Origin: Sulfobacillus harzensis | GTDB taxonomy: Bacteria; Bacillota; Sulfobacillia; Sulfobacillales; Sulfobacillaceae | Assembly (NCBI RefSeq): GCF_012933365.1 | Contig: NZ_JABBVZ010000008.1 | Coordinates: 1 to 64,000 of the forward strand | DNA: 64,000 nucleotides | Direction: 5' to 3' | Shown here: piece by piece, positions 47,633 to 55,660 of the stretch | How the letters are laid out: every line of letters starts with the position of its first letter | Position numbering within the stretch: position 1 is the stretch's first letter | Notes under the pieces: model-generated | What the model was told of the DNA's origin: nothing | Database searches by the model: none | The model's input: only the letters and a program-made list of their open reading frames with translations | Made by a program: the position numbers and the translations under genes

Positions 47633-48979
47633 CTAATTCCCGAGCGACACACCATTGGTTGTGACCATTTGCTTTTCGGAAAGACGGGCTTCGGGCTTGA
47701 GCTGGGACCAGTCCCGCCCTCCGTCATGGGTCACATAGTATACGGGTAGAGGGTTAGAGGCTGAGACGGTCGAGTCCAGCACCCCGAATTGTGACCCCAG
47801 GAATTGGGCGCCTGAAAAGATCAAGTTAATCGGGAGGCCCTTGGGAACCCCCAAAGGGGTCCACACCCGGCCTGCGTCGTTAGTCGCCAACAACCTCCCG
47901 GATGTGTGCACCGAGGGATCTTCGGAGACACTCCATACCCACCAATCCCTACCGTTAGCTACGAACAACTTCCCGTGAAAAATCCCGGGAATCGTGACCC
48001 CTTTGGACCAGCGCGTTCCACCGTCCTTGGTGGTACGCACGCTGAGCCCCACAGCACCCTTGGTGAGGACAGCGCCGTCCTGTCCTCCATTCCAGAATTT
48101 CGGAGGTCCCATCACCATAGCGCTTCCGAAGCTCACCGGAGTCCAAGTATGGTGGCTTAGACTGTAACGAAAGAGTTCTCGTCTAGTCGTTACCCAAAGC
48201 CGATTTGATGTCGACATGGTTAGTTGCCCAAACGTTTTTCGCAATGGCCGGGGGAGGGAAACGCTCGACCAGGTGGTTCCCCCGTCTCGAGTCACATAGA
48301 GTTTTCCCGGAGGCAATGGATCCTTTGCTGTCCGGGGTGCCGAGGATATGAGGAAACTGCCATCGCGCATGTTGGCCCAGGCACTGGACATGGAACCGGC
48401 AAACACGGTCCCGCTCATGAGGTTGATGCCCGGAACGTCCACCTTGTGGTAGGCCCAAAGCCGGCCCCCGTCCTGGGTCGATGCGACCCGAACATAGGCC
48501 TTGTGATGCTGCATGTAATCGTTGACAACGATGGCCTGTTGCGAGTTCAGTGCATCGTCTGTGACTTGGCCCCCAGGGGTGGGTTTCAGTCGGCCAACCT
48601 GCACCCACCGGTTCGCCCCCGATGCCGTCCGATATACGTTGGTGCCTTCCATAGCGAATCCCCAACCGTCGGTTGGCGTAACCATATCGAACCCGGCCAG
48701 CCCTAAAGGGCGCCATGGCAAAAGCGTGGATTCTCGCCTGGACTTTGTCGTTATGGTCGGCTTGCCAACCGCCTGGGTCCGGTGAATCCATGCCGGAAGT
48801 CCAATCATCCCGATTGCCAGAACTGCCGCCGCTGGGAGATACCAACGGGAGGGGCGCGCCGAATGCAAGTGGCTAATTGAGGAGGTAGTGCCGGGGCGAT
48901 AGTTCAGAATGGGTTGGGTCGGCATGGGCAGTTCGTCAAACGCATGCCGAAGCTCGTCATCAGTCCACCGTTTAGCCAT
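47633..48979 (-). CDS. Membrane anti-sigma factor-like protein with extracytoplasmic beta-propeller
   Basis: A protein of about 448 residues starting one base after the sigma gene stop. An N-terminal 45-residue cytoplasmic part (KRWTDDELRHAFDELP) is followed by one membrane segment (about 46-64) and a long outer domain with five Asp-box/BNR-like repeats such as VTRDGGTTWSSV, RTTKDGGTRWSKG, ATNDAGRVWTPLG and YVTHDGGRDWSQL. This is a YCF48/sortilin-like propeller. By position it should restrain the ECF sigma factor and sense a surface signal. The N-terminal part does not obviously match ZAS, so the anti-sigma role is inferred from context. Confidence 0.65.
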   Translation of the reverse strand: MAKRWTDDELRHAFDELPMPTQPILNYRPGTTSSISHLHSARPSRWYLPAAAVLAIGMIGLPAWIHRTQAVGKPTITTKSRRESTLLPWRPLGLAGFDMVTPTDGWGFAMEGTNVYRTASGANRWVQVGRLKPTPGGQVTDDALNSQQAIVVNDYMQHHKAYVRVASTQDGGRLWAYHKVDVPGINLMSGTVFAGSMSSAWANMRDGSFLISSAPRTAKDPLPPGKLYVTRDGGTTWSSVSLPRPLRKTFGQLTMSTSNRLWVTTRRELFRYSLSHHTWTPVSFGSAMVMGPPKFWNGGQDGAVLTKGAVGLSVRTTKDGGTRWSKGVTIPGIFHGKLFVANGRDWWVWSVSEDPSVHTSGRLLATNDAGRVWTPLGVPKGLPINLIFSGAQFLGSQFGVLDSTVSASNPLPVYYVTHDGGRDWSQLKPEARLSEKQMVTTNGVSLGN

Positions 48980-48980
48980 G

Positions 48981-49463
48981 CTACTCATCCTCCCATAACT
49001 GCCGAAGGTGTTGTCGGGCGGAAAACAGCCGGCCGCGCACGGCCCCCGGCTTGCAGCCCAGATGCCGGGCAATCTGTTCCGTAGGCCAGTCCGCATAATA
49101 AAACAACCAGACACACTCGCGTTCGAGGAGAGGCAGCGTATCGACAAGTTCGCGAAACGCCGGCGGAATCCAAATATGCGCATCACTGCCCGACGATTCG
49201 ACGACATCAGCCGCCACTTCTGGCCGCCTTCTTAATAGTGTCAAGGCCACTCGGCGGGCCGTGGTAAACAGCCATCCGGGTACGACAACCCGCTCGGGAT
49301 AACGGCGCTGAAAGACCATCAATTTAATAAACGTTTCCTGTACTACGTCCTGGGCCAAATGGTGGTCGCGGGTCATGACGTAGGCATACCGGACCAATCG
49401 GTCTCCCCATGTGTCCACCCACCACTCAAGCGAGGCGTCCGATGGTTCCGATTGCTGCCCCAT
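48981..49463 (-). CDS. ECF-type RNA polymerase sigma factor
   Basis: A protein of about 160 residues with region 2 (LVRYAYVMTRDHHLAQDVVQETFIKLM) and region 4 (LPLLERECVWLFYYADWPTEQIARHLGCKPGAVRGRLFSAR). It lacks regions 1 and 3, as ECF factors do. I start it at ATG 49463 with GAGGGGG 7 bases upstream rather than the longer frame. It is followed at once by its likely membrane regulator. No recognised ECF promoter was found upstream. Confidence 0.88.
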   Translation of the reverse strand: MGQQSEPSDASLEWWVDTWGDRLVRYAYVMTRDHHLAQDVVQETFIKLMVFQRRYPERVVVPGWLFTTARRVALTLLRRRPEVAADVVESSGSDAHIWIPPAFRELVDTLPLLERECVWLFYYADWPTEQIARHLGCKPGAVRGRLFSARQHLRQLWEDE

Positions 49464-49562
49464 AGCGCTGCCCCCTCGCTCCAAGAACTCCACCAACCCG
49501 GCTTTTGTTATGACCCACAAAAAATTTAATGGCATGAAAAACCGATGAGACGAGGGGTAAAT

Positions 49563-49594
49563 GGTGAAAGCCATGGGAGCCAAGGCCTTTCACC
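49563..49594. repeat. Imperfect inverted repeat between sigma and acetyltransferase genes
   Basis: GGTGAAAGCC and GGCCTTTCACC form an inverted repeat with a loop of about 11 bases and one bulged base. It lies after the minus-strand acetyltransferase and before the sigma gene. It could be a terminator without a clear U tract or a regulator site for the sigma operon. Confidence 0.4.
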
Positions 49595-49778
49595 GCTCCG
49601 GTGCAACCCGGCGCCGGCGGAAGACGCCCCCGTCCGGGGAACACCTTTGACTTGAGCGAAAAACCCTCGCACCATCTGGTCGAATTTTGTGAGCATTCGT
49701 GTGGTATATCGGTGGAAGCGGTCCATTCCGTCGCCAGCCTCCGATGGCGTAACCCGCTACGGCCATTAGAGCGACCAC

Positions 49779-50360
49779 TTAGCTCATTAAGGACGGCAAA
49801 ACCGTTCTCAACACCGGCATGGCTTCGTCGTAATCATTGGGATAATTGCCAAACGAGCCCCGCTTGACGATCCCAAATCCCGCTTTTATATAAATTGCGA
49901 TCGCCCGGTGACTCCATGTCTGGGTGTGAAGAAAAATATCTCGGTCGCCCTCCAACCTCGTCAACCGCTTGAGGCATTCTGACACCAACGCCTTGCCTAG
50001 ACCCAGTCCCTGGAATTCGGGTCGGACCGCTAACCAATGGATCGCCGGATCCCGCCGCTTTTCCGTCATGTTCCACCAACTTGTAATCGTACCCACCGCG
50101 TCCCCGTTGGCCGCGGACACCAACAGGCATCGCCGTGAGAGTTCATCGCCATCCGGAAGATATGTCTGACGCAAGTATTTAAGAGCTTCCTCTTGTGTGG
50201 AAAACTCCCCGACTGACGTCTCAATGGTCGCCCACCGAACTTCGTCTCCCGGGACAAACCATTTCAAGGAAAAGTTGGGGGGTAGGGCCCACGTTTCGAT
50301 AGGCAACCCCGCACGACGTTTCATAATCACGTTGAAATACGGTAATGTCTTGTCCAACAC
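49779..50360 (-). CDS. GNAT-family N-acetyltransferase
   Basis: A protein of about 193 residues. The acetyl-CoA loop is in WLAVRPEFQGLGLGKALVSECL, followed by FLHTQTWSHRAIAIYIKAGFGIVKRG. The N-terminal 70 residues differ from simple GNAT proteins (WALPPNFSLKWFVPGDEVRWATI). The acceptor is unknown. I start at the GTG with GAGGTGA 7 bases upstream; the frame is open for 15 more codons. Single gene in the accessory region. Confidence 0.8.
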   Translation of the reverse strand: MLDKTLPYFNVIMKRRAGLPIETWALPPNFSLKWFVPGDEVRWATIETSVGEFSTQEEALKYLRQTYLPDGDELSRRCLLVSAANGDAVGTITSWWNMTEKRRDPAIHWLAVRPEFQGLGLGKALVSECLKRLTRLEGDRDIFLHTQTWSHRAIAIYIKAGFGIVKRGSFGNYPNDYDEAMPVLRTVLPSLMS

Positions 50361-50405
50361 AAGCCCGTCACCTCTTTCGTTCGGAAGAAACGACACCGCA
50401 AACAA

Positions 50406-50932
50406 GGTGAACCCAAAACCCGTCTGCGCTCAATGGATTGGATCCGTTTACAGTTGGCAATCATTCTGGCGATTGGCAGCCCAAGGCCACGCCAAGTCAC
50501 ATGACGTCCTGTTTCAACAGGATCGGCCTACGCATCGTTCTTGCATCCACGGTGACGTAAGGATGCCCGTGTTCGCGAGCGCGTTGGCCCCTGGCGTGCA
50601 ATAAGGCCGTATAGCAGCTTGCCCCCGGTACTCCGTCTATGGCGCCTCCCCAAAGGCTGGCAAACAGCGCATCAGCCTCCAAGGATCTCGAGAAAGCTTA
50701 GCTCGAACTTGGCGTTGTTGCCCCCCGCACGCTTTCACTATATCGCACCGAATAGCGATAACGACGACCAAGGCATCCTCGGCAGCGTACGCCTTCACCT
50801 ACGCGTGGTCTCCAAAATGTTCCGGAACAGCGTCCGTGACCTCTTGGGCAAGCTGGCGTTATTCTCGTGTAAGGCTAGGGATTCATGGCGCTGGGCCACC
50901 AGAGACCTGATATGGTCATTTAGGAGGACATC
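50406..50932. other. Gene-poor stretch, no recognised feature
   Basis: About 530 bases hold no convincing gene. A 61-codon minus-strand frame (50497-50682, ending RRPILLKQDVM) follows a GGAGG-like site but matches nothing I know and may be a remnant. The last part contains the ribosome site of the GH84-type gene. Confidence 0.4.
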
Positions 50933-52435
50933 ATGGACAAATCGCTCGGCATCGTCGCCATAATCGTACTCGGATCCACGTCTATTGCTGGGTGTGGCTG
51001 GACGGGACACCTGCAAGCTTATGCCAAACAAGCCTCTCTTGCATCGAGCGGTTCAGCCTCGACATCGGCTTCGTCCGCTCGAACGACATCTATGGTCCCT
51101 ATTCGCGGCGTTATTGAAGGTTTCTATGGACATCCGTGGACCAATCCAGAACGCATCAATTTATTTAGGTTTATGCAACAGGAAAATATGAATACGTACG
51201 TGTACGCCCCTAAAGGCGACCCGTATCAGCGAATGGATTGGCGCTTACCCTATCCGCCAGCTAAACTTGCCCAAATGAGGACGTTGGTGAACGACGCTAA
51301 ACGAGACCATATTCGATTCGTTTATTCCATATCGCCTGGCATGACGGGAACATCAACGGCTGCTGTCCGGAAGTCCATCACCTATAGTTCCCCCTCCGAT
51401 CGCAAAGCATTGGAGGCAAAAATTAATCAGCTCCGATCGATTGGAGTCAACACGTTCATGCTGTCATTTGACGACATCCAGACCACCTTAAAGCCTGCTG
51501 ACCAAAGGGTTGACGGGCACGATTACGCCAGGGCTCAAATGCAGTTGGCCAATGAGATTGACGCGGATGAACGGGCCAATGATCCGAATTTCCAGCTTTG
51601 GCTGGCCCCGACATCATACTATGGCCTAACCGACGGTCCCTATTGGCAAACATTGCGGTCAACCTTGAAGCGGACCATTAAAGTTATCTGGACGGGCAAA
51701 TGGGTCCTCAACAAGAGCATTAACAGCGCACAAGCAAAGGCGGTTACCAAACTGATTGGACGAAAGCCCATTCTCTGGGACAATTACCCCGTCAACGACT
51801 ATACCTATGATGTGGGCAGACGCCCTCAATTGATGATGGGCCCGCTACAAGGGAGAAGCGGGTCACTCCAAAATAATATAGCGGGTTATATCAGTAATCC
51901 CATGATTCAGCCATACGCCTCGCAACTGGCGCTTCAGACCATTGCCGACTATCTGCAGGATCCCACCGGCTATCACCCCAAAACTGCCTGGGAGAACGCC
52001 ATTCAACACATGCCAGGCGTCACCAACCCGCAGTTGTTTGAGGCATTTGCTGCATTCAACACGGCTAGCATTTTGAATCCGAGCGGCTACTCGCCAATGC
52101 GATCCCTGATATCGGCATACGAAAACGCTTCGTCAACCTCGTCCAAAAATTCGGCAACAAAAGCGCTTGAGACGGAGTTCGCAAGACTCGCTCGGCTCCC
52201 ACGCACATTGCCCCCCACAATCACGAACAAAGCATTGCTTCACGAAATTCAGCCATGGCTAACCAAGCTCGGGGAAGAAGGACAAGGGGGACTCGATGCC
52301 ATTGCCGTGCTTCAGCATCCGAGCACAACCAATCGAGCCCGGTTGTCCCAACAGATTCATACTGTGGAGGCCTCACCGTACAAAATTGGAGGAAGCATTA
52401 TCACATTTATGCAGTGGGCCAAGAGTCGTCGGTAG
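50933..52435 (+). CDS. GH84-type beta-N-acetylglucosaminidase lipoprotein
   Basis: A 500-residue protein with a lipoprotein signal peptide; the lipobox cysteine is at about residue 21 (STSIAGC), so it should be anchored on the outer face of the membrane. Then RGVIEGFYGHPWT and MNTYVYAPKGDPYQR, followed by the catalytic SFDDI double Asp, match glycoside hydrolase 84 (NagJ/hyaluronidase/O-GlcNAcase). The C-terminal 150 residues are helical, as in bacterial GH84. TTAGGAGG is 5 bases before the ATG. The natural substrate could be wall or host-type glycans; this is unproven. Confidence 0.88.
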   Translation: MDKSLGIVAIIVLGSTSIAGCGWTGHLQAYAKQASLASSGSASTSASSARTTSMVPIRGVIEGFYGHPWTNPERINLFRFMQQENMNTYVYAPKGDPYQRMDWRLPYPPAKLAQMRTLVNDAKRDHIRFVYSISPGMTGTSTAAVRKSITYSSPSDRKALEAKINQLRSIGVNTFMLSFDDIQTTLKPADQRVDGHDYARAQMQLANEIDADERANDPNFQLWLAPTSYYGLTDGPYWQTLRSTLKRTIKVIWTGKWVLNKSINSAQAKAVTKLIGRKPILWDNYPVNDYTYDVGRRPQLMMGPLQGRSGSLQNNIAGYISNPMIQPYASQLALQTIADYLQDPTGYHPKTAWENAIQHMPGVTNPQLFEAFAAFNTASILNPSGYSPMRSLISAYENASSTSSKNSATKALETEFARLARLPRTLPPTITNKALLHEIQPWLTKLGEEGQGGLDAIAVLQHPSTTNRARLSQQIHTVEASPYKIGGSIITFMQWAKSRR

Positions 52436-52685
52436 GCCGTTAAGCTCATATATGTGGTCCAAAACCGTGTGCAAGCTGAGTTGGCTGCCGCGAGCATCTC
52501 GAAAAGCGCACGCGCGGCATCTCCTGGACTAATCACCGTCTTTGGAAATTGGCCCCATTACGGGGAAATGACACGAACACGGTCTAGCTTTCGGATATGA
52601 GCGTATTCAATCGACCCTCCGCAGTTCAACCCACCGGCGATCAATGGGAACATCCCATTGCCGGGCTTCAAGGTTTGCCAATCAA

Positions 52686-52702
52686 CCCCCTTAAAGAGGG
52701 GG
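52686..52702 (-). terminator. Short hairpin over the SDR stop codon
   Basis: On the plus strand CCCCC-TTAAAGA-GGGGG covers the dehydrogenase stop codon. On the minus strand G-U pairs lengthen the stem to seven pairs. There is no U run, so terminator function is weakly supported. Confidence 0.35.
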
Positions 52703-53494
52703 CTGAGACTTCAATACCTTTTGAACCATGCTTTTATAAAAAATGGCGTCCAAAAATTTCGGAGCGAACCAATTCAGGATTTCCAGGGTTTTCGATTCGA
52801 CCACTTCCCGTTTATCTTCAACCAGCGCCTGCACGATTCGTGCGGCAACATCGCGTGCCGAGGCCTTTCTACGGTAACCGCCAGGGGTTGGATCCAGACC
52901 CGCTTCATGTTTCGTGGTCGCATGAAACTCCGTTTCTGTTTCAGGTGCACAATAGGTGAGAACGTGTACCCCATAAGTCCGTAATTCCAGGCGCAACCCA
53001 TCCGCTAATGCGTTCATCATACTTTTGGTACTCGCATAGGCCGACAGGAACGGCAGTGCCCGCTTGCTTAAGACGGATGAGACATTGACAATCGTTCCAT
53101 GGGTCTCCTTAAGGGACGGTATGGAGGATTGAATCAGGTTCAACATGCCATACACATTGGTTTGAATCAAATGACGGAAGTCTTCGATGGGCAATTTTTC
53201 AACGGTGCCAAAGTACCCGATCCCCGCATTATTGACGACCACATCGATTCTCCCAAATATCTCCCGGGTCAGGTCAACCGCCCGGTTGACCTGGTCGCGG
53301 TTTGTAACGTCTGTTGGAACCGCCAGCACTTCGTGATGTGCCGCTTTCAATTCGGCTTCCATGGCCATGAGTCTGTCTGTCCGCCTGGCTAACATAACGA
53401 CTTTCGATCCCTTAGCCGCCAGGATTACCGCCATCGCTTGCCCGATACCACTGGACGCACCCGACACGACAACAACCTTTTCCCGAACGTCCAT
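52691..53494 (-). CDS. Short-chain dehydrogenase/reductase
   Basis: A protein of about 267 residues with the Rossmann SGASSGIGQAMA (dinucleotide binding), NNAGIGYFG, and the catalytic Ser/Tyr/Lys region NVSSVLSKRALPFLSAYASTK. Basic residues after the second strand (LARRTDR) suggest NADPH preference. The substrate is unknown. I prefer the ATG with GGGGG 5 bases upstream over the GTG two codons earlier. It lies next to the repeat array but shares no repeat features. Confidence 0.9.
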   Translation of the reverse strand: MDVREKVVVVSGASSGIGQAMAVILAAKGSKVVMLARRTDRLMAMEAELKAAHHEVLAVPTDVTNRDQVNRAVDLTREIFGRIDVVVNNAGIGYFGTVEKLPIEDFRHLIQTNVYGMLNLIQSSIPSLKETHGTIVNVSSVLSKRALPFLSAYASTKSMMNALADGLRLELRTYGVHVLTYCAPETETEFHATTKHEAGLDPTPGGYRRKASARDVAARIVQALVEDKREVVESKTLEILNWFAPKFLDAIFYKSMVQKVLKSQPPL

Positions 53495-53771
53495 AGACAC
53501 CCCCAGCCAATACAGACGGCTCTCAACCGCTTATTCGTGAGGATCATTTGTATATCGCTGTGCCCATTATATCCTCGACTGTCAACCCTCATTCCCGCGA
53601 TGACTCGCCAGGTTAATGATCGGATAATGGGGCCAAGAGTCCCATCAATGGCTCCTCTGCGATTGCCAGCGGCCGCCGATTCTCTTAGCCGTCCCTTTCG
53701 CAAGCGGCCCTTCGAACATGAATACAGAGTGATGTCGAGCGATTATTCCCCACCCCACCTGGCTCGTTTCC

Positions 53772-53777
53772 TATAAT
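53772..53777 (+). promoter_or_regulatory. -10 box for peptide mRNA, copy A
   Basis: TATAAT at 53772-53777 is conserved in all three repeat copies (also 55363-55368 and 56540-56545), always 99 to 103 bases upstream of the small peptide ATG. No good -35 box is at the right distance, so the promoter may be weak or rely on a distinct upstream element; the block GTCGAGCGATTATTCC is conserved 20-40 bases upstream. Confidence 0.55.
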
Positions 53778-53876
53778 CGGGGTGGATGTCACCCGACCCG
53801 ATGACTTTCCGGCGCGGATTCTGCTGTGGAGACCCGGCAGCGACCGAAATCTTGCGCCGCAAAGGGGGCCACGCTT

Positions 53877-53945
53877 ATGCACTGGACACTGTGGATTCTT
53901 CCCGTGTTCTTCGTGCTGGTGGTTCCGCGAAATCGTAAGAAATAA
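53877..53945 (+). CDS. Type I toxin-like hydrophobic peptide, copy A
   Basis: A 22-codon gene whose peptide starts MHWTLWILP, continues as a hydrophobic membrane-spanning stretch and ends in a basic tail with RNRKK. AAAGGGGG lies 8 bases before the ATG. The copies at 55471 and 56644 keep the same length with no indels; most differences are silent or swap similar hydrophobic residues, which argues for a translated peptide. Size, membrane helix and basic end resemble type I toxins of Firmicutes (TxpA, BsrG, Fst families), but I see no specific sequence match. An antisense RNA probably covers its 3' end. Confidence 0.6.
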   Translation: MHWTLWILPVFFVLVVPRNRKK

Positions 53946-54070
53946 CCACCTCCGTCGGGAGATGGTTATTCTCACAGGTAAAACATCGGCGTTCGGCAGG
54001 GTCTCCTTCCGTTCACAGCGGAAGTGCTGCCATCCCTCCCGCTCTGTTCACGCAGGGCGGGAGTTCTTCT
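53937..54070 (-). ncRNA. Candidate antisense RNA antitoxin, copy A
   Basis: On the minus strand TTGCAT (54100-54105) and CATAAC (54077-54082) are 17 bp apart, with TG one base before the -10 box. Transcription would start near 54070 and run toward the peptide gene. It would fold into three stem-loops (54036-54063, 54006-54024, and 53941-53970). The last, AATAACCATCTCC with GGAGGTGGTTATT followed by TCTT, is a plausible terminator and pairs better on this strand (G-U) than on the other (C-A mismatch). The RNA would be complementary to the 3' untranslated region of the peptide mRNA. Confidence 0.6.
54036..54070 (+). terminator. Candidate terminator of the peptide mRNA, copy A
   Basis: CTCCCGCTCTG and CAGGGCGGGAG form an 11-pair stem with one G-U pair and a short loop, followed by TTCTTCT. 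It sits about 90 bases after the peptide stop and beside the antisense promoter, so the two RNAs would overlap at their 3' ends. The same stem occurs at 55626-55653 and 56800-56827. Confidence 0.55.
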
Positions 54071-54195
54071 GTTATTGTTATGCCACGGAGGTTGAGAGAA
54101 TGCAAGTGCATCTCCCCTCAGTACACTTTTTAAGTATGAGACGGTGACCATCATCTTATCTTCCGCGAACAGAATGACGGCGTGGAGGTGGCATA

Positions 54196-54714
54196 GTGGA
54201 CCTTCAAATTACCTTGGCTCACGGAACACCCCGCGAGGTGGAGACGTCCCAGTGCCTTCTGGGCTTGATCTATCGATACAACTTGTCCCCGTATACGTTC
54301 ACCCGCCTCATTCGGATTGAACAAGGCGTTGTTCCGCATAGCCACCCTGTGTTAACCCTGAATACACTTCGTCGGCATGCTCCAGAACCGCTTCTTCCCA
54401 CGTATTTGCATGAGCAGATGCATTGGAAAGTGACCACTCGGGTTCGAGGAACCGACTTGATAAGTGCTATGAGGTCCGAATTCCCGTCGCTGCCCATCGA
54501 ATTTCCAGACGGCGCAGGAAGTGAGGAGTCGACTTATGGGCACATTGCCGTCTGTTATGAAGAATACGATGCTCTCTTGCATCTGCTGGGCGAGCGCGAA
54601 GCAACCGCACTTCTTATGGCCATTCGCAACACAAGGTATCGGGCCGTGTACGACCTTGTCCTGACTCGCACCGAGGAAATTCGAAAGATTCTTACCCGCA
54701 TAGGGTTCGATTGA
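54196..54714 (+). CDS. Cassette cargo 1: unknown protein with HExxH-like motif
   Basis: A 172-residue protein that I do not recognise. LHEQMHWKV (about 71-79) contains an HExxH sequence, the zinc motif of many metallopeptidases, and lies in a predicted helix. No signal peptide or membrane segment is visible, and no third ligand can be assigned. The rest is mixed alpha/beta, with a helical C-terminus (REATALLMAIRNTRYRAVYDLVL). GGAGG lies 7 bases before a GTG start. It follows TA-like copy A, and a terminator plus tRNA-end repeat lies beyond it. Function open. Confidence 0.7.
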   Translation: MDLQITLAHGTPREVETSQCLLGLIYRYNLSPYTFTRLIRIEQGVVPHSHPVLTLNTLRRHAPEPLLPTYLHEQMHWKVTTRVRGTDLISAMRSEFPSLPIEFPDGAGSEESTYGHIAVCYEEYDALLHLLGEREATALLMAIRNTRYRAVYDLVLTRTEEIRKILTRIGFD

Positions 54715-54809
54715 GGAGTTCAGATGTGATCGACCGGACGAGCGGAGACGGCTTTGCTGAGCGATGAGCAATCTCCCTCAATTGCACACCGGCACGCCAA
54801 ATTCAAAAA

Positions 54810-54854
54810 ACAAAACCCCCCATCTGGCGGGTTACGAAAAGTGGTGCTGGGAGC
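54810..54854 (+). repeat. Degenerate tRNA-Leu 3'-end repeat (att-like 1)
   Basis: TGGTGCTGGGAGC at 54842-54854 matches 12 of 13 bases of the tRNA-Leu 3' end (57526-57538). It is preceded by a degenerate copy of the terminator stem found next to the tRNA (ACCCCCCATC and GGCGGGTT). It is the least conserved of the three copies and lies farthest from the tRNA. Confidence 0.6.
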
Positions 54855-54878
54855 CCGATTCGATTAAGCAACGCACGT

Positions 54879-54893
54879 ATACGCTCAGCGTAT
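54879..54893. repeat. 15-bp palindrome copy 1
   Basis: ATACGCTCAGCGTAT is a 7-1-7 palindrome, 24 bases after the att-like repeat. Near-identical copies lie at 55125-55139 and 56312-56326 at the same position relative to their att-like repeats. It may be a recombinase or regulator binding site. Confidence 0.75.
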
Positions 54894-54920
54894 GGCGGTG
54901 GATTGACTTTCGAACTTCGA

Positions 54921-55012
54921 AGGAATCCATCAAGGCGAGGTATGTCGCGTTGAAGCAGCAAGATATCATACCACCCGACGCGCCGAAGGAGGATAATCAT
55001 CCGTTGTGTCCA
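54921..55012 (+). pseudogene. Remnant of a DinB-like gene 3' end
   Basis: This stretch reads RYVALKQQDIIP, closely matching the C-terminal WYVALKQQGIPLP of the DinB-like gene at 56906-57340. The DNA matches start at TCCATCAAGG, followed by a small indel that breaks the frame. The 5' portion of the gene and the whole TA-like unit are missing between palindrome 1 and this remnant. It marks a fourth, decayed cassette of 246 bp between att-like repeats 1 and 2. Confidence 0.6.
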
Positions 55013-55039
55013 AATGACCTTCGTCGTGATGTTTATGGG

Positions 55040-55103
55040 CAAAACACAAACCCGCCATCTTACAGCTTGTGCTGGTTCGAAAAATATTGGTGCCGGGAGC
55101 CCG
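55040..55103 (+). repeat. Degenerate tRNA-Leu 3'-end repeat (att-like 2)
   Basis: TGGTGCCGGGAGC at 55088-55100 is identical to the last 13 bases of the tRNA-Leu gene and then diverges. An AAACCCGCCATC block upstream is the remains of the terminator arm that flanks the tRNA. It bounds the decayed cassette on its right. Confidence 0.7.
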
Positions 55104-55124
55104 CCATGCATAGAAAGCCCCGCC

Positions 55125-55139
55125 ATACGCTGAGCGTAT
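55125..55139. repeat. 15-bp palindrome copy 2
   Basis: ATACGCTGAGCGTAT, same sequence as copy 3 and one base different from copy 1, again 24 bases after the adjacent tRNA-end repeat. Confidence 0.75.
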
Positions 55140-55178
55140 GAAACCCTCACGCTTTTCTTTCGCGCCAAAGAGTCGTAC

Positions 55179-55293
55179 TACGCTCGCCCGATCCATTGAC
55201 GTCTGGACGTAAAAACGGCCAAAGTGAACCAAAGCGAGCGTATAAACCGGGGCCACGCATCTGGTTTTGCAAAAACGAACGCGCTACGCTCGC
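55179..55293. repeat. Inverted TACGCTCGC repeats of cassette B
   Basis: TACGCTCGC (55179-55187) faces GCGAGCGTA (55234-55242), and a third direct copy lies at 55285-55293. The stretch between the arms includes TGACGT. Cassette C has the equivalent ACGCTCGC/GCGAGCGT pair at 56368-56375 and 56411-56418, with an inner hairpin (CCTGAT...ATCAGG). Position between the att-like site and the TA-like unit is the same in both cassettes. Confidence 0.6.
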
Positions 55294-55470
55294 ATACAGC
55301 CCCCGCGAACCGACTTAGAGTGCTGTCGAGCGATTATTCCCCACCCGATATGGGTCGTCTCCTATAATCAGGTTGGATGTCACCCGCCCGATGACCTTTC
55401 CAGCGCAGATCTTTTGCTGCGGAGACCCGGCAGCCTGTCGAAATCTTGCGCCGGAGAGGGGGCTATGCGT

Positions 55471-55539
55471 ATGCACTGGACATTGTGGATCATCCCCGTG
55501 TTCGTCGTACTGGTGGTTCCGCGTATTGGCAAGAAATAA
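55471..55539 (+). CDS. Type I toxin-like hydrophobic peptide, copy B
   Basis: A 22-codon gene; the peptide begins MHWTLWIIPVFVV and ends with two lysines. Compared with copy A, several codons differ silently (for example Leu5 and Ile7) and others exchange similar residues; Asn and Arg near the end become Ile and Gly. AGAGGGGG precedes the ATG by 8 bases; an in-frame ATG two codons earlier exists only in this copy and lies closer to the ribosome site. Confidence 0.6.
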   Translation: MHWTLWIIPVFVVLVVPRIGKK

Positions 55540-55660
55540 CCACCTCCACTGAGGAGATGGTTATCAGCGAAAACATCGGCGTTCGGCAGGGTCTCCTTCC
55601 GTGACCATCGGAAGTGCTGCCATCCCTCCCGCTCTGTTCGCGCAGGGCGGGAGTGCTTCT
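55531..55660 (-). ncRNA. Candidate antisense RNA antitoxin, copy B
   Basis: The minus strand has TTGCAT (55690-55695), 17 bp, then CATAAC (55667-55672). The RNA would start near 55660 and end after the stem at 55536-55564. Spacer bases between the two boxes differ from copies A and C, while the boxes are identical, which supports a selected promoter. Confidence 0.6.

Larger units (their letters stand above)
53727..54105 (+). repeat. TA-like repeat unit, copy A
   Basis: First of three diverged copies (others near 55317 and 56496). Each contains a conserved upstream block (GTCGAGCGATTATTCC), a TATAAT, a leader with GGAGACCC, a 22-codon peptide gene, a stem-loop, the complementary GGGTCTCC, two further stem-loops, and an outward antisense promoter. 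Peptide, promoters and stems are conserved while the intervening bases vary. The copies are separated by unrelated cargo genes. Confidence 0.85.

Noticed and set aside
50497-50682. 61-codon minus-strand frame as transposase fragment
   Set aside because: I could not match it to any transposase; no terminal repeats or second fragment lie nearby.
54764-55141. 125-residue plus-strand frame
   Set aside because: It crosses the tRNA-end repeats, the palindrome and the DinB remnant, so it is an artefact of stop-free repeat sequence rather than one gene.
54803-55256. Minus-strand frames over the att-like repeats
   Set aside because: They run through terminator and palindrome repeats, have no ribosome site and match no family.
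55179-55293. Integron attC site
   Set aside because: The inverted arms and hairpin are reminiscent of attC, but the GTTRRRY core is absent and no integron integrase is in view.
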